Below, piece after piece: positions 1 to 14,000 of a stretch of 64,000 bases of DNA. The position numbers were made by a program, and so were the translations under genes. How positions within the stretch are numbered: position 1 is the first letter of the stretch; every line of letters starts with the position of its first letter. Origin of the DNA: Epiperipatus broadwayi (lineage: Eukaryota > Onychophora > Udeonychophora > Euonychophora > Peripatidae). The notes beneath the pieces are model-generated. The model did not search any database. It saw only the letters and a list, made by a program, of their open reading frames with translations, and had not been told where the DNA came from. The stretch spans positions 11,322,579-11,386,578 of the forward strand of contig JAQFVV010000013.1 of the NCBI GenBank assembly GCA_028023455.1. The letters run 5' to 3'.

Positions 1-81
1 ACATTTTTCTTGTTATCTATATAATACATTCACACATTACCAGCAATTACTATTAATTAATAATTAAACTGTTTCTAGCTT

Positions 82-843
82 TCATGTTAAATAACTTTCT
101 ATTTTAAACATTAATAATTCATTAATCATCACCATTACCACTCCAAGTTTAATCCATCTCCGATCTTTAGCTTCTCTTCTCCACATCACCGCTACATACT
201 TTCGTATTTCATCCATCCATCTCACATGTGGTCTCTTTCTGGGTCTTTTACAATCTCTTGGAATCCGGTTTAAGATTTCAATTGTCCATCTATTATCATT
301 TCTTCTAGCAAAATGTCCATCCCAATTCCATTTTAATCTTTTAATTTTTTCAATGAAGTCAGTAACACCTGTTTGTTCTCTTACCCATACATTACGTTTT
401 TGATCTCTTCTTGTTACTCCCAACATGCATCTCTCCATACTTCTTTGAGTGGTTTGGAGTCTTTGTATTGCTCTTCTATTAAGTGTCGAAGTCTCAGATC
501 CATAAGTAAGAACTGGTAAAACACATTTGTTAAAAACCTTACTGTTCAAACACATAGGCATATTTCCTTTTAGTATCAAGTTATTTCTACCAAAAGCATT
601 CCAACCAAGTTTAATACTATGATTAATTTCATCCATTATGTTTCTATCTGTATTAATAATCTGACCAAGGAATTTATAACTGTTAACTTCTTCTAATTCA
701 TCATAATCAACCTTTATTTTCATATTTTGAGCAAATCGATTAAACATTACTTTAGTCTTTTTAACATTTATCTTTAGTCCTACTTTCATCTGATAACTCC
801 TGCAACATTTCCTGCAGCTGTGAAGCATTATTTGCAAAAACAA
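82..843 (-). pseudogene. LINE RT C-terminal part, 253 codons open
   Basis: This is the longest open stretch of the first LINE. It begins just after the YXDD-type catalytic box and covers the thumb and C-terminal region of an RTE-like reverse transcriptase. Recognisable blocks are NVKKTKVM (residues about 27-34), YKFLGQIINTD (55-65), a VLPVLTYGSET block (109-119), RRDQKRNVWVREQTGVTDFI (about 145-164), KRLKWNWDGHFARR (167-180) and RKRPHVRWMDEIRK (about 202-215), all typical of the family's tail. The reported start methionine is only the first ATG of the open piece. The true reading frame continues upstream across a frameshift into the catalytic RT core. The product, if any, lacks the catalytic aspartates and would be inert. 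Confidence 0.85.
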
Positions 844-1800
844 CTATATCATCTACAAAATCTAAATGACTTAAATAATCTACATTTACTTTCACTCCTT
901 TGCTGTAAAAAGTTTTGGAGATATGAAGTCACCTTGTCTTACACCTTTCACAATGTTGACTTTCCCAGTATCATTATGTAATCTAATTGTTGGTGTTGTA
1001 TTTTTATAAATATTCTTTAAAATATGACATCCTGGATCTATACCTTGATGATTCAATGCTTTACTCACTCAAGATATGTTTATAGAATCAAATGCCTTTT
1101 CATAATCTACAAATCCAAAACATAATGGCAACTCATACTCATTTGTTCTTTCTATAACTTCTCTCAATACCTGGATACTTTTAAATCCAGCTTGCCCCCT
1201 TGGTTGGTGGAAATCCAATGTTCTTTGTAAACGAGTTGTAATTATATTGGTAAACATTTTGTATAAAACTGATAAAAGGCTGATAGGTCTGTAATTTCTA
1301 AAATCTTCTTTATCACCTTTTTTTAAATATTAATATTATTACTGCATTCTTCCAATCATCTGATACATCTTTATCATTTAGACATTTAGTATATAACTTT
1401 GCTAAAAAAAATTATATTTCTTCACCTGCTTCTTTTAATATATCAATTATAATTCCATCATTACCTGGAGCCTTTCCTTTCTTCATACATTTAATTGCAT
1501 GTTTCACTTCTTCATTTAAAATTCTGGGCAATTCAGAAGATGTACTTGTTCTTTATTACTATATAATTCTTGATAAAAGTCTTCTACCCATTTCATAATG
1601 TCATCTCTCTTTTTAGTAATAATTCCACCTTTTTTTCTTATTTCAGATATAAATTTCCTACCAATACCAAAACGTTGTTTTACATTCTTGAGACTTTTAT
1701 TTTCTTCTGCAGCTTTTCTTGCTAGTTCTTATATCATTTTCAACTCTTTTCCATACCATTTTACAAAATTCGAGATATTCAATTCTTTTTAATGCATCAT
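844..1800 (-). pseudogene. LINE RT core, broken
   Basis: Pieces of the RT fingers and palm are visible in shifting frames. A KAPGNDGIIIDILKEAGEE-like block lies near 1420-1470, clearest in the second LINE copy. LPLCFGFVDYEKAFDS, the first catalytic Asp motif, lies near 1080-1140, and HLDFVDDIVVFAN, the second catalytic motif, near 840-880. A short open stretch at 1069-1257 covers the first motif. Stops and indels separate the blocks. Confidence 0.8.
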
Positions 1801-2169
1801 TTTTGTATATCTTCATTTCTTCATAAATTCTCTAGTCTCAATAAAAATTTTATTGGTCAATTGCTGCTTTTTTCTACCAGCTATCTTTGTTGCAATTTTT
1901 AAAAGTGTATCAGTTATTTTAATATTATATCATTCAAATCTGAATCATGTTCAAAATCTACTAATACTTGAAACCGATTTGTAAGTTCTAATTTAAATTC
2001 ATTAGAATGTTTCTGAAGATTAGGAATATCAACTATAAAAATTTTTTTTGTTAATAATTTTTGTCTCTCTAGTTTTGCATTAACACATATATTACATCTT
2101 ACTAATCAACGATCACTTCCTGTGTTAAATTTATTAAGAACATTACAATCTTGAAATATGTATTTTCTG

Positions 2170-2815
2170 TTAGTCAAAATATAATCCAATTCTGCTGTAC
2201 CTTCATTGGGATGCTTCCATGTCCATTTCCTGTTAACATTTTTCTCAAAAAAAAATTCATAATATAAAGTTTTTCTTTTTCAGCAAACTCCACTAGTCTA
2301 AGTCCTCTCTCATTTCTATTACCATAACCAAAATTACCTACAACACTTTCATCTTTCATTCATTTATCAATTCTAGCATTAAAGTCTCCCATAACAATTT
2401 AAAAATGTTGTTTACTCTGATCGAAAGCCTTTTGTACATCCATATAAAAATCTTCTACTACTTCATCACTATGAGCACTTGTTGGGGCATAAACCTGAAT
2501 TATCTGCATTTGGTATCTGCTATTAAGTTGTATAACTAATCTTGCCACTCCATCCGATACACCATCAATCTCCACAATATTGTTCTTCCACTTTTTATTT
2601 ATAATGAATCTACTCCACTTGTATTTCCAATATTTGTGCCTTTATAATAGAGTACATATCCACTTTTTAAATCAATTGTCTCTTCACCTTTTCTTCTAAC
2701 TTCACAAAGTCCAATAATGTCCTATTTAATATAAGACAGTTCTTCTAATTCTTGCAATCTTCCTTCACTTGAAAGTGATCTGCAGTTGTAAGTACCTAAA
2801 TAAAAAGTCATCATC
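2170..2815 (-). pseudogene. LINE APE-type endonuclease, broken
   Basis: The minus strand carries the N-terminal endonuclease of the LINE. LGTYNCRSL lies at about 2770-2810, GDFNARID at about 2355-2390, followed by an NFGYGNRNERGLRLVEFAEK block and IMNFFLRK. These are the usual order and spacing for the APE nuclease of RTE elements. An open stretch of 61 codons (2174-2359) covers the last blocks. The domain is interrupted by at least one stop and has lost the reading frame to the RT. Confidence 0.75.
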
Positions 2816-3299
2816 AAATGGCAGCCTGTGTCCACAATCAGGGGATTTTTAGCACCCTCTGCCTTCAGCCATCAACCACTGCCTTGGTTGGTGACTTTAC
2901 AGCCTTCTGGGAATCAGGGCCATGATTTATTTTTGTCTGTCATAATTTATATATATCTATTGGGAAAATATCATTTACACAAACATTCATTCTCCCTTAT
3001 CAGGCAACTGAGAAGAAAGACCATTTTTTCTTGATCTTAAACTCAGGGGTAAAAAGCCAATAAACTCACCATGCTGGCTAATGCGTGTTGGTGAGCAGCC
3101 CATCCATGTTTGTATACTATATGAATAATCACATAGTAATAATAGCGGCAATGATAAGAACGTATGAAGTGGACATTAGGAATTTGCCCTGCTCGATTCA
3201 TATAAGACCTCCAAGAGGAATCAAAGGGTCTCCTTTCAGTTAATAGCGAACTCCTTTCTGCAGCCAATTCATTAGTAGGACTTGGTAATAACATCTTAT

Positions 3300-6200
3300 T
3301 TTACATGTTCAGTATACAGTATTTGAAATATCCCATAGCATTGTTTCTGTTTATATTATATATATATATAATTTAATTTTCTTAATAAATAGATATTCTG
3401 TTTTTAATTGTTGTTAAAATATGCATCCATGATCTTTTAAAACAGACAATTAAATATCAACTGTGCAGCCCTCTTGCCATTGGGTCTCAGGAAATTAAAT
3501 GAGCACAATGTACTAAAGCAAGTACAACAAACTTCTCTAATTTTCATTTTGTAATAAAGACTCACCCAAGGTTAGTAATTTATCATAATTGACTATTTTT
3601 ATTAGATATAGATAATGAAATATTACAAACTTGCAGTAATGTTTTGTATTCATTTAAGTCCTGAGACATAGTCAAAAGAGAACCTTTTGACTGTATTACA
3701 GTACTGACAATTTATGATTTTCTTGAAATGCATGGTTGATTTTCATGGTTTCAGATTTTAACTACAATTAACTCCATTAAAAATACTAAATTATCATAGA
3801 TGACTGGGTATAGAAGAACTTTATAACAAAATGAGAATGGGAGAGGTTTGTTATACTTTGATTTTCTCATCTTATATAAACTATCTGTAGCACTTTGTAC
3901 TCATTTAAATCCTTGAATCACTATCAAAAGTTTTGACTATATTATAGGGCTGTTAACTTACTATTTTGTCAGCTTGCATAGTTGATTTTTAATAGGTTGT
4001 TATGGCTGCAGATTCTAATTACAATTAAAAGCAGAATCCTCATTTATTATAATATTTCAACATCATATATATATATATATATATGTGTGTGTGAGTGTTA
4101 AACGGATTTAAGAACAAATTATTGATCATCATCCAAATCAACCATTAAATAATGAGAATATTTATCCCTTTCTTTTGAGTTTATTCTAATTATAGTTATA
4201 TGCCTATTTACCAACAAATAATTAGAAGCTAGGCTATCTACTGACTACTGTTATTTACTTGAAAAAAACCATGCAAAATATTTCGCATATTTGAACCTCA
4301 AATCATAGGCATGGTAGGAAATGTGTTAAGCATTATATCTAACAGTGTCCACATTAACGCAGAATCAAGATAAATAAGTATCTCATCATTATACAGTATT
4401 TCATCTTAGAATTGAGATCTCATTAGATGACTGATTAACATCAATTTCTTCATTGATATTAATCTCCAGGATTATCTTATAAGACCCCAATTGCAGAATA
4501 AAATACTATCAGTGACGGTGTTATGCATTGATATAATTATTAGTAATTTAATTGTATACACACTTAGGTATGATTTAATTATTCAATTTTGTTACATATA
4601 TTTAGGTGTGTTTTGATATATGGTTGAATATGCTATTTACAGATAGATACATGTTTAATAAGCATTATATCATAAGATCTTTATATATATAAAAAATATT
4701 TTTTCTTTTCTTTTAATATTTTAAAAAAGCTTAAAATGTGCTCTATATTTGTAATATGCTACATATGTATATAAGCTCTAAAATTACTTAAGGATTACAG
4801 ATCCACAAAGGTTTTTGCAAGGCTTCTCCTACTAGTATTTCGCTGTAGTCTTACAACTGACTAAATTACCTGATTGTTTTTTTTTTGTTTTTAACTTAAA
4901 CGAGCTGAAAATAGCTAAAACTAATTAATTACATAAAAGTTTATTTTTATTATTTTTGGAAATGTACCAAACTACTTTTCTGATACAAGTTGAAGACATC
5001 CAGATGTTTTTAATATGCTAGATTTTATTAAATTACTATTTTATAATAATTAATTTTCATTAATTGAGCTATTAACAAACTTTTCAATGTCTTTTCTAAA
5101 TCTGAATTATATAAATAATTTTTTTTTACTAATATTAAATCATGCATTAATATTCAGCAGAGGTAACAATAATAATCAAATTATCATTATTTTTTACTGT
5201 CTTAGATTATTATCAATGAAAAATTAATATTATTTGCAATAAAACATTAAATATATATATTTTCTATTTTTGTGTATTTTTTTCTTTTATTAATAAATTT
5301 AATTCTCATGATTATTTAACTATCACATCATTATTCATATTCTAATACTTTTAATCCCTAAATTAACAACTTACAAAATAAATATTTTGATTATATACTT
5401 GTAATCATTATGCGATATCCCAAGTTTAATGTATAGCTTTACATTACCCTACTTACAATTTAACAGCTAGAAACTTAATTGAACCAATAGAGGATGAATG
5501 GAAAAGTACACCAAGCTTGAGGTGTCATATGATTCTTAATTAATTATATTTTAAATTGATAATGATTATGTAATTAAAAGTACTTCTTTTATAGGAGGTT
5601 AATTTATTGATTTTCATTTTTTAAAATTTATCACATAATGTTATTTATATTTTATTATATCTTTAAATATTATAGTTTTGTATTATTGAAAAAATGATAA
5701 TTAAGAGGGAGGGATTACAGACTTCTACAAAATGAAATACATCTTAATTATTATTATAAAATATCCATACTTCTTTCGTATTTCATCACTTCAAAATTGT
5801 ATTTAACTATTGATTTTTCTTTGACAATTACTTTCATTTTTTTTAAACAATTTGTTAAATTATTAGTAAAAATAATTTTGGTTAGCACATTTGCATGCCA
5901 TGCTCAAAAGTTGGCATTTGAAAACAGCTGTTGGGAATTTTTTTTAGGTTCCATGTCAGTTCGATATTTTTTTTTTTCTGATAGTATGGACATATAAAAT
6001 TCAGAAAGTTATTCAATTATTGTTAAAATGGATAACTATCTCTTATTTGCTAGACAGTAAATAAAGGAAGAAAAAAATCACAAATCTTTGCCATTTATAA
6101 GTAACTAATTTGAGTGATTAATTCCCTCTTTTATTGCTGTTCTGTAGAGAGTTTGTAGAGAATTTGCTTCATATAGTGATATTTAAAGAATACTTATACA

Positions 6201-7440
6201 TGTAAATCAATTTTCTCTCTCACTAATCTTAATAGCATTAAAATGTTTATAGTAACTTTATATCAATTAGAATAATTAAATGGAATTATTGCACTGAACT
6301 TACCACTTAATACTGACTTAAACATTAACACACTTCCTGATTAAGTTAACCATTCAATACATAAATAATAATATAAAAATGAGCAATGAAATAGCACTAT
6401 ATCTGGTTTTGGATTTCAAATAGTGATTCATGTTTCAAAACCATCATGAAACAAACCAAGGCAATGCATATGGGCCCTAGGCATTAGAAACCTTTTTGTT
6501 TTATATATATTTAAAAAAAAAAGTATTAAAATACAAGTTATAAATATTAAAAAAACATTTCTTTTTGGAAATTTTCCACAGAAATCCAAATATTTCAATT
6601 AAACCGCTGCATTTCCCCAAAGTAAGTAACAGTGATTACAACTCAAAATGGTAATAATATTTATTAATTATTCTCATCAGAATGATGGACCTTATAGTAT
6701 TTAATTTTTAATTTTTATTATATAATATTGCAAATATATAAATGCAAATATGGAGACACGCAGATATTTGTGGATTTTAATTTATCTTTCAATGTTTCCT
6801 CAAATACTATAATTTATTAAAATACTTTTGCAACAGCTTTGATAATTTTTCTGTCATAAATTTCTGATCCACAAAAATCAATATGAAAACAGTAAAATCT
6901 CATATGTTTTATTATTTTTCCTTTTAAAATAGGCATCTTTTGAAGATAAAAAATAGTCTTAATAACAGAAATAATATTTGTAAAAATAAACAATTTTTCA
7001 ATAATAAAAATTAAAACTTTTGTAAGTATACATGTAAAAATGTCATAAAATAAAAAGCTTCATTGTTTTATAATAACAAAAACAAAATAATGGAGCTCTC
7101 TATCATTAACCAGGACATGCGTTGTATAACTTTATATATACTTAATATAATAATCAATCTAAATAAGATTGAAAAAACAACTTATTCTATTTACAATTTT
7201 AATTATCAATCCAGCTTTCATTTCTTATTGAGACATTTTTAAGATATAAAGTTTTATACATCACATGATCTATTAATTACATTTATTCCATCTATTGGAG
7301 ATTATTTTACCTTCAACAATATAATTAATACTATACAGACAAACATATAAATAAATGAAAGAAAATAAAAATACATATTCACATATCTTTATATACTTAT
7401 ATAAATAAATATTCTATTCTCTACCCCTTTTATAATAAAA
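3300..7440. other. AT-rich stretch with no recognised gene
   Basis: Low-complexity AT-rich sequence with short (TA)n tracts near 3356-3371 and 4066-4085. The open frames are short and look random. Two loosely related segments sit near 3590-3790 and 3890-4030; both carry a cluster of CATTTAA, CAAAAG and TGCATGGTTGATTTT words and may be an old tandem duplication of about 290 bp. Confidence 0.6.
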
Positions 7441-7441
7441 C

Positions 7442-7925
7442 TCTCATTCACAATTCTACCATAATTTTTAAATTTTCAAATTATCTAATAATGCCCATTT
7501 CTCACTTAATTTTGCTGGATCTTTAACTATATTTACACATCTATCCAATTTTTTCTGACTGTATAAAGTTTCATAACATATTCTTTTTTGACAATCTTTA
7601 ACATGACTTATAACTCTAATATTCTTCTCACATTCTATTTTATGAACAGTATTTAAATAATGTATATATGGTTCTATTAATTGCTCTATCATATTCCTTC
7701 TCTCTATCATAAATACTGGTCATATAATGAAATGTGACCAGAATATTAGAGTTATAAAACATGATAAAGATTATCGAAAAAAAATGTATTATGAAACTTT
7801 ATACATTCAAAAAAATTTAGATAAATGTGTAAATATACTTAAAGGTCCAGCAAAATTAGGTGGAAAATGGGCATTATTAGATAATTGGAAGATTTAAAAA
7901 TTATGGTAGAATTGTGAATGAGAGT
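7442..7925. repeat. Head-to-head inverted repeat carrying two copies of an unidentified coding fragment
   Basis: The left arm, about 7442-7640, is open on the minus strand (80 codons, 7468-7710). The right arm, about 7735-7925, encodes on the plus strand a clearly related peptide with a few breaks. Both read NIRVI, then a KDC/KDY block, then YETLY, a DRCVNI/DKCVNI block and PAKL before KWALLDN, and both end at the same stop followed by a matching 3' flank (AAATTATGGTAGAATTGTGAATG-like on the coding strand). I do not recognise the protein. Because both arms keep the same reading and stop, the duplicated piece was probably the C-terminus of a real protein, perhaps of a transposon. Confidence 0.7.
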
Positions 7926-7954
7926 TTGGAGTAGAATATTTATTTGTATAAATT

Positions 7955-9795
7955 TATAAAAATATTATCATCATCATCTTGGTCAACCATTATCAATCCA
8001 CTGCAGAATGAAGGTCTCTGCAAGTTCAATCCATCTCTGATCTCTAGTCTCTCTTCTCCCTATTATCCCTACACACTTTATTATTTCATCCATCTATCTC
8101 ACAGGTGGTCTCTTTCTGCATCTTTTTCTATCACTTGGAATCCAGTTTAAGATTTCAATTGTTCATCTATTATCATGTCTTCTAATATGTCCAGCTCAAC
8201 TCTGTTTAAGTCTTTACATTCTTTCAACAATGTCAGTAAGACCTGTTTGTTCTCTTACCAATATATTGCATTTTTGATCTCTTCTTGTTACTCCTAATAT
8301 GCATCCTCCATACTTCTTTGAATGGTCTGAAATTTCTGTATTGCTCTTCTATTAAGTGTTCAAGTCTCAGATCCATAAGTAAGAACTGGTAAATACATTT
8401 GTTAAAAACCTTTCATTTCAAACACATAGGCATAGTTCATTTTTATATTAAATTATTTTTACCAAAAGCACTCCAACCAAGGTAAATTCTATGATTAATT
8501 TCATTCATTGTTTCCATCTATAGTAATATCTGACCAAGTTATTTGTAGTTGTTAACTTTTAACTCTTCATAATCAATATTTATTTTCATCTTTTGAAATA
8601 ATCCATTGAACATTACTTTAGTCTTTTTAACATTTTCCTTCAGTAATATAATTTCTTACTTTTATCTGATAACTCTTGCAACATTTCCTGAAGCTCTAAA
8701 GCATTATTTGCAAAAACAACTACATCATCTGCAAAATCTAAATGACTTAAATAATCTCCATTTAATTTTACTCCTTTACCTTCCTATTTTAATTTTACAA
8801 AATATTTTTTGCGTCAAGCGTTGTTAGCTGAGAGGTCATCGCAGCTGCCTAGCAAGCAAGTAGTTGGTTGCAGACTGTAGTGGGTTCGCATCCTGGCCGA
8901 TGCTATGACATATGAAGAAAAAATACTTTTTGCAGCACTGCTGTAAAAAGTTTTGGAGACATGAAGTCACCTGTCTTACACCCTTCTCAATGTTAAGCTT
9001 CCTAGTATTATTATGTAATCTAATTGTTGCTGTTTCATTTTTATATAAATATTCTTCAGAATATGACAATATCCTATATCTATACCTTAATAATCCAATG
9101 CTTTAATCACTGAAAAAATGCTTATAGATCAGATGCCTTTTCATAATCTACAAATTCAAAGCATAATAGCAACTCACATTCATTTATCCTTTCTATAACT
9201 TCTCTCAATACTTGGATATGATATATTGTACTAAAACCACTTTTAAATCCAGCTTGTTCTTTTGGTTGTAATTACCTTGGTAAAATTTTTGGATAAAAAG
9301 AATAAAAGGTTGATAGATCTGTAATTTCTAATATATACTTTATCACCTTTTTAAAATTTTAATCATGCATTCTGCCAATTCTCTGGTACATCTTCATTAT
9401 TTATATATTTGGTATATAACTTTGCCAAATTTTTTTCTATTTCTTCACCTGCTTCTTTTAATATATCAATTATAATTCCATCATTACCTGGAGCTTTTCC
9501 CTTCTTCATAAATTTAATTGCATGTCTTACTTCATTTAAAATTCTGGGCAATTCAGAAGATATAATAGATGTAGGAGGTATGTTCTTTATTGCTATATAA
9601 TTCTTGATACAACTCTTCTACTCATTTCATGATGTCATATATATTTTTAGTAATAGTTCCATCTTTTTTCTTATTGCAGATATAAATTTCCTATCAATAC
9701 CAAAATGTTGTTTTACACACTTGAAACTTTTATTCTCTTCTACAGCTTTCTTTGCTAGTTCACAATTATATTTCCTTATATCATTATATTCTTAC
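7955..9795 (-). mobile_element. Second RTE LINE copy, 5'-truncated, interrupted by a SINE
   Basis: This aligns with the first LINE from its 3' end (7960-8120 matches 110-260) through the RT to about 9795, matching position 1770 of copy 1. The endonuclease is missing, as expected for 5' truncation during target-primed reverse transcription. It keeps HLDFADDVVVFAN, with the canonical FADD box, near 8705-8755, and KKGKAPGNDGIIIDILKEA near 9450-9510. Many indels and stops make it a pseudogene. A SINE with its own target-site duplication sits at 8813-8921, so the SINE is younger than the LINE copy. Confidence 0.88.
8801..8933 (+). mobile_element. tRNA-derived SINE, family 1, copy a, with TSDs
   Basis: The body at 8813-8921 begins near GCGTTGTTAGCTGAGAGG (box A-like TTAGCTGAGAGG) and has a box B-like GGGTTCGCATCCTGG at 8882-8896. 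It ends ATGACATATGAAGAAAAA, a short A-rich tail. The flanking 12-mers AATATTTTTTGC (8801-8812) and AATACTTTTTGC (8922-8933) differ at one base and look like the target-site duplication. It interrupts the LINE's RT region. Two further copies occur in this window. Confidence 0.85.
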
Positions 9796-9799
9796 ATAT

Positions 9800-11099
9800 T
9801 AAATATCGACACTTGTACAGTTACATCATTATTTGTTGTTTGTTGATAATAATCATTTTGTCAGTTATTTCAGTATAAATGATTAATAATTTCTAGCATG
9901 AATGGTCTTCCCTATCCTTGTAGAAACAAATCATAATAGAAGAGGGATTCCATACCATCAACACGTTAAGATGAATTAATCAATAACTATATTGGAGACA
10001 AGGAACTACAATTTTAATAAAGTCTAAATTAGCAAGCAAGTGTACATATAAATAATAACAAAGTTTAAGTGAAATTCTTTTGCTAGTATTAATAATGAAT
10101 CATTATTCTTTGAGGGAAAAAGAAGTATTAATCAGCATTAATCATACAGTCATAGATATCAAATAAATTAATTGCTTTGATAGAATCTCTCATTGCATAA
10201 ATTGTAATAATTGTAAATAAATTTGTTAAACATATGATTTCAAATTAAAAACTATCATTTGTATTTTTTCTTAATTCAATTCTCAATTTATCATATTCTC
10301 CTACAATAAAAATAGTAATATTAATATTCCCTGAAGTAGAATATTATGTGTACTCTCCCAAAGCTCAAATTCTAGGATTAATGAAAGTCAAGGATGGAGA
10401 AAAATGATACCTGTATATATTCAATGTATGTTTATATGCTAATATGTCATGTCCTAGGAGTGAGATCAGAATGGATACGAGTCTATAAATTTAGGAAACC
10501 TAGAAATGCTTTCTCACCTATTCTGATGCTATATCAAGACTAGTGTTATGCAAGGCCAGGATCCATTCCATTCAGTAATATTACCATTACTAGTCACTAC
10601 ACATGTACAAATAGCTTTATATACAATATGTATTTTCTTTTCTTTTGAAAAAATATTTTATATAGATGGTTTAATTCTATAATTTTATATAAATGTATCT
10701 GTAAAACTGAAGCTGTTGTACATTTCATATTTCAGTGCCAAATAAATAAGATCTGATATGAATAATTATTTTACATTTATTTTATATACATATATTGTTA
10801 AATAATTAGTTCATTTAAGATTCTTGGATCAATTCTCAACACAACCTTAATCCGTGTGCCCAAACGACACCAATATTATCTTCCAAACAATTAACCGTAC
10901 AATTATTATTTATTATTTAATTAATTATAAATTTGTTTTCTGAAATAAATATTTTTACAGTGAGATAGCCATATTAATGCGATTTGACTCCAGCCCTTTG
11001 GATGGATACTGAAAGTTAACACACCTTATATAATATATATTTTTAATTTATACGCACACGTATATACACACAGTCAAGGCATTTTTAAAATGTGTTTAC
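9800..11099. other. AT-rich stretch with no recognised gene
   Basis: No ORF of note and no element signature that I can name. The sequence at 10330-10600 is slightly richer in G+C than its surroundings but shows no coding motif. Confidence 0.5.
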
Positions 11100-14000
11100 T
11101 GTAACTATACCAAATTGATAGCTGTTGGAATTAGCTATATTACAAAGCTGCATGTAAAAAAAACTCTTCACAGCAATTGGGTAATAAATATATAAACTGC
11201 CTAAAAAATTAAAGGAAAAATTAATTTATGCATGTAGTCACATTATTAAATATTTTATAAATATACATCGTAATGAGAATGAGTAACAATACAATGATAA
11301 ATTGCAATGTAAAGGAAAATTATTTCAACACAAAATAATTTTAATTACATAATTTCTAAAAATCTATATTTTAATAAATTTGTTGACAAAACATTTAAAA
11401 TTTAAATAGCAATGATTTTTTTTCTTTCTTCCTATCACTATAGTATCTAAATAATGAAAGAGAGAGAGAAAAAAAAGACTATTTTTCTTTCAATCATTTA
11501 TGTATAGAAAAATAATATATCTGTAAACGTGCTTTTAGAACATAATGTGAGGAGGAGAATAAAATATTTTCCAAAAATCAGGTCAAATCTTGTAACTAGC
11601 TCATGAAAAATCTATCATTTGAAAAACATTACATAGGAATAAATAGGTCTTAAACAAGCAACTAAGGCATTTCAGTCCAGTCCAGGCAATTCAATCTACT
11701 CTAGTTTATCTGAAGACATTTTAAGAAGCAGTTTACAGTGATACAATGCAGAGAAGAATAATTCTTACTGACTGCTTTTAAAATATTTTTCAATACTCCA
11801 TTTATAACAGCAAGAATGAGATTTTATTTAGCAGAAAACTATCTACCATGAATGCCTAGATAATCAAAAACCACACCAGTCAAAATACCAGAAAATGCAG
11901 TCTGATCCAGAAGCTAATGCTAAAGTTTTCCAAACCCAGTCAGTGCCTGCCCTAATAATGCTGTGAATAAAGAAATGGATAGCAACATAAGAATTGTCCA
12001 ACATGTACTAAGACTGTACTCTATCTAATATCACCAATGTTGTTCTATTTCCTTTATAACATCATCAGTATCCAAGTAGAAGAACTACCATTTTTGGAGA
12101 AATTAATTAAGACAACTATAAATATATTAAAGAAATTATATCAGCAGAAAACCATGGTTTGGAACCGTTTAAATATTTGACATGATAAGATTTTATCATT
12201 ATAAATATTATAAGCCTTAAACTTAAACTGAAATTAAAAATATCTTTTATTAGTGTTATATTTCATATTTTGTATTTGTATTAATAGTTGGAAATATATA
12301 CGCAATGTTTTTTATTTATGCATTCTATGTTATTATTAAGTTATTTTCATTAATCCATTTAGTTTATGTTCAATTCTTAAACTCATTCCAAACATAATGA
12401 TTTTAACATCCAATATACTTGTAATCTCCACAACCCTGAAAAATCATGCATTCTACCAGTGGACATGCAGGGATAGTGGTAATAATTTGTAAATGATAGT
12501 GATCATGCATTAATAAGTTTTCCAAAAATAAACTTTCTTGTTAGAAGATTGAAACTGAAAAATAAATAAAATACTTTTTGGTGGGCTTGCATTTGTTATT
12601 GATCAACATCATCATCATCATTTGATTAATATTACTATATTGAATCATTTTTTTTTACTAACAATTCAAGTTTAATCTAAATATTTATTTGAATCAAGAT
12701 TTATGACATGTAACAGTAAACAAGTTTGAACCAGGAACCAAAGATATATACTGATATATTAAATCTTGATTCAAATAAATATTTATATTAGATAAAAGTC
12801 AACTGGTTAATAAAATTAAAAAAAAAAAAAATTCAATATATCAATATTAACCAAATAATGATGATGATAATGATTTAAAACATAAGTACAAGTCCCCCCA
12901 AATTATTTGTTTTACAGTTTCAATAAAATAAACAATGAAACTCTCAGATGACAAACTTCATCATTATTTACAAATTATTACCACCATCCCTGCATATTCC
13001 GCAATGGATTGAATGGATTCTTAGAGTTGTAGATATTATAACCATATTGTATGTTAAAATTCTTATGTTTGAAATAAGTTCAAGAAGCAAACACGAACTA
13101 AATGGATTAATAAAAATAATTTAATAATAATATGGAATGCATAAATAAAAAAACAGTGTGTATATAGTTGCAACTATTAATATGTATATAAATTATGAAA
13201 TATAAAAGTAATAAAAGATATTTTTAAATTTAGCTTAAGATTAAGGCCTTATGATATCTACAATAATAATATCTTATCACATGAAATATTTAAATAGATC
13301 CAAACCATGGTTTTCTGAAGATATTGTTACTTTAATATATTTACTGTTGTCTTCATTAATTCCTCCAAAGATAGTAGTTCTTCTCCTTCAGCATTGATGA
13401 TGTTAGAAAGGAAATACAGCAGCATGGATGTCATTAAATAGGGTATAGTCTCAGTAGGGTCTTGGATAATATAATCTCAATAGATCATGAGTAGTTACTA
13501 TGGCAGTGTACATTTTTTCCTTTATGATATTACTAAGGTAAGCACTGGCTAGGTTTGGTAAACTTCAGAGTTAGTTTCTGGACGATGGCATTTTCTGGGT
13601 ATTTTGGCTGGTATGGGTTTTGGTTATCTAGCTATATATGGTAATACTTTTCTATTAGATAAAATCATCATACATGCTGTTTTAAATAAAGTATTGAAAG
13701 ATACTTTTAAAATAATCAGAAACATGCAGCTGACTTACAGTCCAACAGTTTTAACCTGTGGTTTCTCTCACTGACATTAGATCACTGTAGTACTGCTTTT
13801 TAAATTGAGTCTTCAAATAAATTAAAGTAGATTGGACTGCCTGAAATGGACTGAAATGCCTTAGTTGTTTGTTTCAAACCTATTTATTCCTATTTGATAT
13901 TGTTCAACACCAACTAGTTACAAGATTTGACAACAATATATATATATTTTAAAAAATGCTTATTCTTTTCACAACATGTGGTACAAATGAATCTGCAGAT

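Larger units (their letters stand above)
82..3040 (-). mobile_element. RTE-clade non-LTR retrotransposon (LINE), near full length but decayed
   Basis: Read on the minus strand, this holds in order a 5' leader, an APE-type endonuclease, a reverse transcriptase and a conserved C-terminal tail, the layout of RTE-type LINEs. The endonuclease starts near 2815 (LGTYNCRSL) and includes GDFNARID near 2380. The RT includes FVDYEKAFDS near 1080-1110 and the catalytic box FVDD near 855, in place of the usual FADD. Several frameshifts and stops split it into pieces, so it cannot make a working protein. The leader at about 2816-3040, perhaps to 3300, is non-coding. The 3' end lies near position 100. A second copy at 7955-9795 aligns along the RT part, which shows that this is a family. 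The assignment to RTE rests on motif order and on the C-terminal region, which resembles widespread arthropod and mollusc RTE proteins. Confidence 0.88.

Noticed and set aside
8835-8935. Possible functional tRNA gene
   Set aside because: Box A and B are present, but the cloverleaf cannot be closed, it has an A-rich tail and target duplications, and there are three similar copies: it is a SINE.
9409-9846. Plus-strand ORFs of 63 and 80 codons
   Set aside because: Antisense of the LINE RT, which reads clearly on the minus strand (KAPGNDG).
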